6,496 nucleotides of DNA from an uncultured Clostridia bacterium (GTDB lineage: Bacteria; Bacillota; Clostridia; Christensenellales; Borkfalkiaceae). The notes beneath the pieces are model-generated. The model searched no databases. It was not told where the DNA came from and was given only the letters and a program-made list of their open reading frames with translations. The stretch lies in contig CANPWF010000101.1 of the NCBI GenBank assembly GCA_947581885.1, positions 1 through 6,496 on the forward strand, read 5' to 3'. Shown here in pieces: positions 5,501 through 6,496 of the stretch (position 1 is the stretch's first letter; each line of letters starts with the position of its first letter). The translations under genes and the position numbers were made by a program.

Positions 5501-5871
5501 CGGTAGACAAAGAGAGGGTAACGACGACCTTTGAGGAGAGCTATAAACAGGTCGAGATTGCAAGCGGGACGATCGTTGTCGCACCGCGGGCTTTTGCGAA
5601 CTTTACGGAACTCCGCTATGTTGTGGTGCCCGAAACTGTTCTCTTCCTCGGTGAGGGCGTATTCAGCGGCTGTAACCTTTCACGGGTCAACTTCCGCGGC
5701 ACGGGGAAGGCGTGGTTCTGCTATTCCCCTCAACTCGGCAGAGTGTACACCGATGCCGCGGTATATGGCGGGGCAGAGAACGAGGACACCGCAAAACAAG
5801 TGTACGCGGCGGGATTGTTCAAGCTGTACACCCTGCAATGGAAGCGCGGCAACTACGGTTCGGGCAACTAA
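2506..5871 (+). CDS. Surface lipoprotein: Cys/His-rich modules plus BspA-type leucine-rich repeats
   Basis: The 1121-residue product starts with a lipoprotein signal peptide (RRK, hydrophobic 5-24, lipobox LSAC with Cys25 as lipidation site), so it should be exported and membrane-tethered. Residues about 33-626 are ten Cys/His-rich modules, most ending in LGH, LPH or LQH. Modules 1-4 (to 73, 114, 155 and 197) are short, with TC, then CxxC or similar, then the terminal His. Modules 5-9 (to 268, 357, 440, 515 and 586) are long and add an extra HxRxC-x4-C half. A tenth, partial module ends with CTVC (622-625). Roughly 45 cysteines lie in this part. Residues about 680-1064 are BspA-type LRR_5 repeats (about 11-12 AF-KGC or similar units, with ELPATL-type strands). 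A 57-residue tail follows, with no LPXTG or S-layer motif. BspA-type LRRs commonly mediate adhesion in host-associated bacteria; the ligand and the role of the Cys modules here are unknown. The start is fixed by AAGGAG and the signal peptide. It is monocistronic. Confidence 0.9.
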   Translation: MRRKPLIVIGIVAGLACGIFGLSACHKEEPEPHTHAWGEWETVTAATCTAEGTEERSCLCGEHETRSVEKLPHTPTENIVIEPTCINEGYSTGSKCAVCNTELHGGETIPALGHSFGEWKTIKESTCTDAGLEQRTCTRENCGAVEDNVLGLKPHTLVPIGEYEEPTCTEIGWTEGQKCSECQHVIEERQPIDPLGHEMQSPQHFQDEDGVDHHKGYCSRCEQNITVEQCVFTVVKTAATCTKAEHHVHTCPTCGYEYEHDEGSPLGHNFGDWHFDVATYDASLRDRDGAATVVRQHIRTCSNPGHEADPAFPEVAECNQEEVDEVAATCISSGYTNYKCTECENTYTGDRVNALGHDWAKNEDGSIIYTHETYQGMEVHYRTCTRENCDRPNGKDTYYACYYTSSTREKATCTKGATIIRVCDYCKYRAEEEIGAPLGHAYGAWTHDDETSGETSKHFRVCGREECGNREEGDCKDSMKDSGYLPTCQYEGKDIKVCEKCRYTQDSGALPKLQHDVTGQPYIADHAQRSHYQVCKRAGCNERVYEECPYTTSVKAMTCTTDEETTYTCPTCHDTFTEVTAKSKGHRVTQYDESDQFYHKGRCDECKEVVSVAHDFSESNICTVCHRDGLSYTFETGSGNTRARVSRSVKNGVYYYINAKKLIIPATVNIDGKGEVPVVGIGTDAFFGNTFIEEVELPLSLEYIGYNAFQGCSKLSNVHFTGHEAGAQNVSDCKLNRIESGAFKGCVSLTNAILPATLQYIGAEAFRGCTLLDEIDIPDLVTEIEDHAFTDTKYFLTEKNWEPDGVLYIENHLIRAKTSLSGTYKVNDNVVSISAEAFKDCVFLQEIELPATLKAVDRDAFKGCTALTTVVFEGTFEQYLGIRFDNNEASPMHVATDLTFKGESGALTIPDEATVIPAGAFKGSDVQSIVIPASVTSIGANAFADCENLTSVTFATGSQIISIGENVVANTPFYTAETNWTNGLLYIKDEAETPIALVAVDKERVTTTFEESYKQVEIASGTIVVAPRAFANFTELRYVVVPETVLFLGEGVFSGCNLSRVNFRGTGKAWFCYSPQLGRVYTDAAVYGGAENEDTAKQVYAAGLFKLYTLQWKRGNYGSGN

Positions 5872-5890
5872 TTCGGGCAAATCAAAAAAG

Positions 5891-5919
5891 AAAAGGGCCT
5901 CCTGCGGGAGGTCCTTTTT
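5891..5919. terminator. Bidirectional terminator between convergent genes
   Basis: GGGCCTCC (5895-5902) pairs with GGAGGTCC (5907-5914, one G-U) over a TGCG loop. TTTTT follows on the plus strand and A-runs (5885-5894) supply a U-run on the minus strand. It lies 20 bases after the lipoprotein stop and just past the mazF stop, so it can end both transcripts. Confidence 0.88.
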
Positions 5920-5926
5920 CGTATCT

Positions 5927-6271
5927 TCATGCGTCGCCGAAGCCGAGGGAGATGAGAATGGCGCGGTCCACGCGGGACATGGTGGCGGGCGGGAGTTCGC
6001 CGATGCGGGAGAGCAGCCTTCTCTTGTCGATGGTTCGGATCTGCTCCAATAAGATCACGCTGTCTTTGGCGAGCCCGTACGCGGAGGGCAGTTCGATATG
6101 GGTGGGAAGCCGCGCCTTCCCGATCTTGCTTGTCACCGCCGCGGCGATCACGGTGGGGGAATATTTGTTGCCCGTGTTGTTCTGCACCACGAGCACGGGG
6201 CGCACGCCGCCCTGTTCGCTCCCCACGACGGGGGAGAGATCGGCGTAATACAGTTCTCCGCGTCTGATCAT
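5927..6271 (-). CDS. ndoA: MazF/NdoA (EndoA) family mRNA-interferase toxin
   Basis: The 114-residue protein is a full-length MazF/PemK ribonuclease and closely resembles Bacillus subtilis NdoA/EndoA along its whole length. Visible matches are RRGELYYADLSPVVGSEQGG, the GVRPVLVVQN strand, ARLPTHIELP, and KDSVILLEQIRTIDKRRL. Arg24 (in GGVRP) and Thr47 (in AAVTS) occupy the positions of the catalytic Arg25 and Thr48 of B. subtilis EndoA, so activity is likely retained. The B. subtilis enzyme cleaves single-stranded mRNA at UACAU; the specificity here is not known. AAGGTG lies just upstream of the ATG at 6271 as ribosome binding site. Unusually for the family, no antitoxin (EndoAI/MazE-like) gene adjoins it: the 225 bases upstream contain only a putative promoter and palindromic repeats. 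It converges on the lipoprotein gene across a shared terminator. The possible neighbour alr, common in Bacillota, is not in view. Confidence 0.95.
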   Translation of the reverse strand: MIRRGELYYADLSPVVGSEQGGVRPVLVVQNNTGNKYSPTVIAAAVTSKIGKARLPTHIELPSAYGLAKDSVILLEQIRTIDKRRLLSRIGELPPATMSRVDRAILISLGFGDA

Positions 6272-6302
6272 CTTTCACCTTCTTTTGTGACCGTTCCACT
6301 GT

Positions 6303-6333
6303 ATTTTATGTAGCTTACAGAACACTTTGTCAC
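6303..6333 (-). promoter_or_regulatory. Putative promoter of the mazF/ndoA gene
   Basis: On the minus strand GTGACA (6333-6328), a 19-base spacer and TAAAAT (6308-6303) each match the sigma-A hexamers at five of six positions. The spacing is long, so confidence is modest. It would give a leader of about 25 bases and allows the toxin to be transcribed alone. Positions 6334-6400 show nothing recognisable. Confidence 0.4.
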
Positions 6334-6400
6334 GCCCATGGTATTGCCACATGGAAGGGAATTTATACGGGGGGAAAGAGTACGCGCCCCGCGCCTCTTT

Positions 6401-6444
6401 TCTTGCTTCCCCCTTTGGGGGAAGTGTCCCGCAGGGACGAAAGG
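6401..6444. repeat. Palindromic repeat, right-end copy 1
   Basis: TCTTGCTTCCCCC-type start with CTTCCCCC (6406-6413) pairing perfectly with GGGGGAAG (6417-6424, loop TTT), then a second hairpin GTCCC/GGGAC (6426-6430 with 6434-6438, loop GCA) and GAAAGGGG. Copy 2 follows at 6463. It has no U-run and no upstream gene to terminate. This double-hairpin layout is typical of short dispersed intergenic repeats. Confidence 0.8.
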
Positions 6445-6462
6445 GGTTGAGCGTACGGCACC

Positions 6463-6496
6463 TTCTTGCTTCCCCCCCTTGGGGGAAGTGGCGCGG
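6463..6496. repeat. Palindromic repeat, right-end copy 2 (cut by window edge)
   Basis: TTCTTGCTTCCCCC (6464-6477) and GGGGGAAGTG (6481-6490) repeat copy 1 almost exactly; the first stem is CTTCCCCC/GGGGGAAG with loop CCTT. The second hairpin begins GGCGCGG, different from GTCCC in copy 1, and runs off the window. The variable second hairpin suggests a family with a conserved first stem and an exchangeable second one. Confidence 0.75.

Overview
The window looks like a chromosomal segment from a moderately GC-rich, gut-type member of the Clostridia (Bacillota). The pointers are a MazF/NdoA toxin very close to the Bacillus/Clostridium type, AAGGAG- and GAGG-type ribosome binding sites, sigma-A-like promoters, a BspA-type leucine-rich-repeat lipoprotein, and intergenic spacers full of short palindromic repeats. 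The taxonomic placement is an inference; there is no rRNA or other marker gene here.

Layout, left to right. Positions 1-77 are the tail of a dispersed repeat whose second copy lies at 2184-2260. A minus-strand gene (168-449) encodes a 93-residue zinc-ribbon protein with a C-terminal membrane anchor; it ends in a clear terminator (105-125) and starts so close to its promoter that its mRNA is probably leaderless. Divergent from it, 595-1659 encodes a 354-residue two-helix membrane protein of the YcjF/UPF0283 (DUF697) type, closed by a terminator at 1689-1720.

Positions 1721-2370 hold no credible gene. They contain a row of palindromic, MITE-like elements (1757-1867, 1869-1911, 1921-2077), then a composite repeat (2084-2260) and a G-rich 13-nt tandem array (2292-2339). 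Two of the palindromes have their right end duplicated in tandem.

The dominant gene is 2506-5871, a 1121-residue lipoprotein. Its N-terminal half is about ten Cys/His-rich modules (roughly 45 cysteines), in a short form of about 42 residues and a long form of 70-90 residues. Its C-terminal half is a BspA-type (LRR_5) leucine-rich repeat domain. It has its own promoter and a 5' leader carrying a hairpin related to the palindromes at the right end of the window. A probably bidirectional terminator (5891-5919) separates it from a convergent minus-strand mazF/ndoA toxin gene (5927-6271). That toxin gene has no antitoxin gene beside it in the window; the 225 bases upstream hold a weak promoter and two more palindromic repeats.

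Each gene seems to be its own transcription unit, so no shared pathway can be read from the context. The points most worth following up are the Cys/His modular surface lipoprotein, the repeat-rich spacer with end-duplicated palindromes, the leaderless zinc-ribbon gene, the solitary MazF, and an upstream promoter element shared by the two plus-strand genes.
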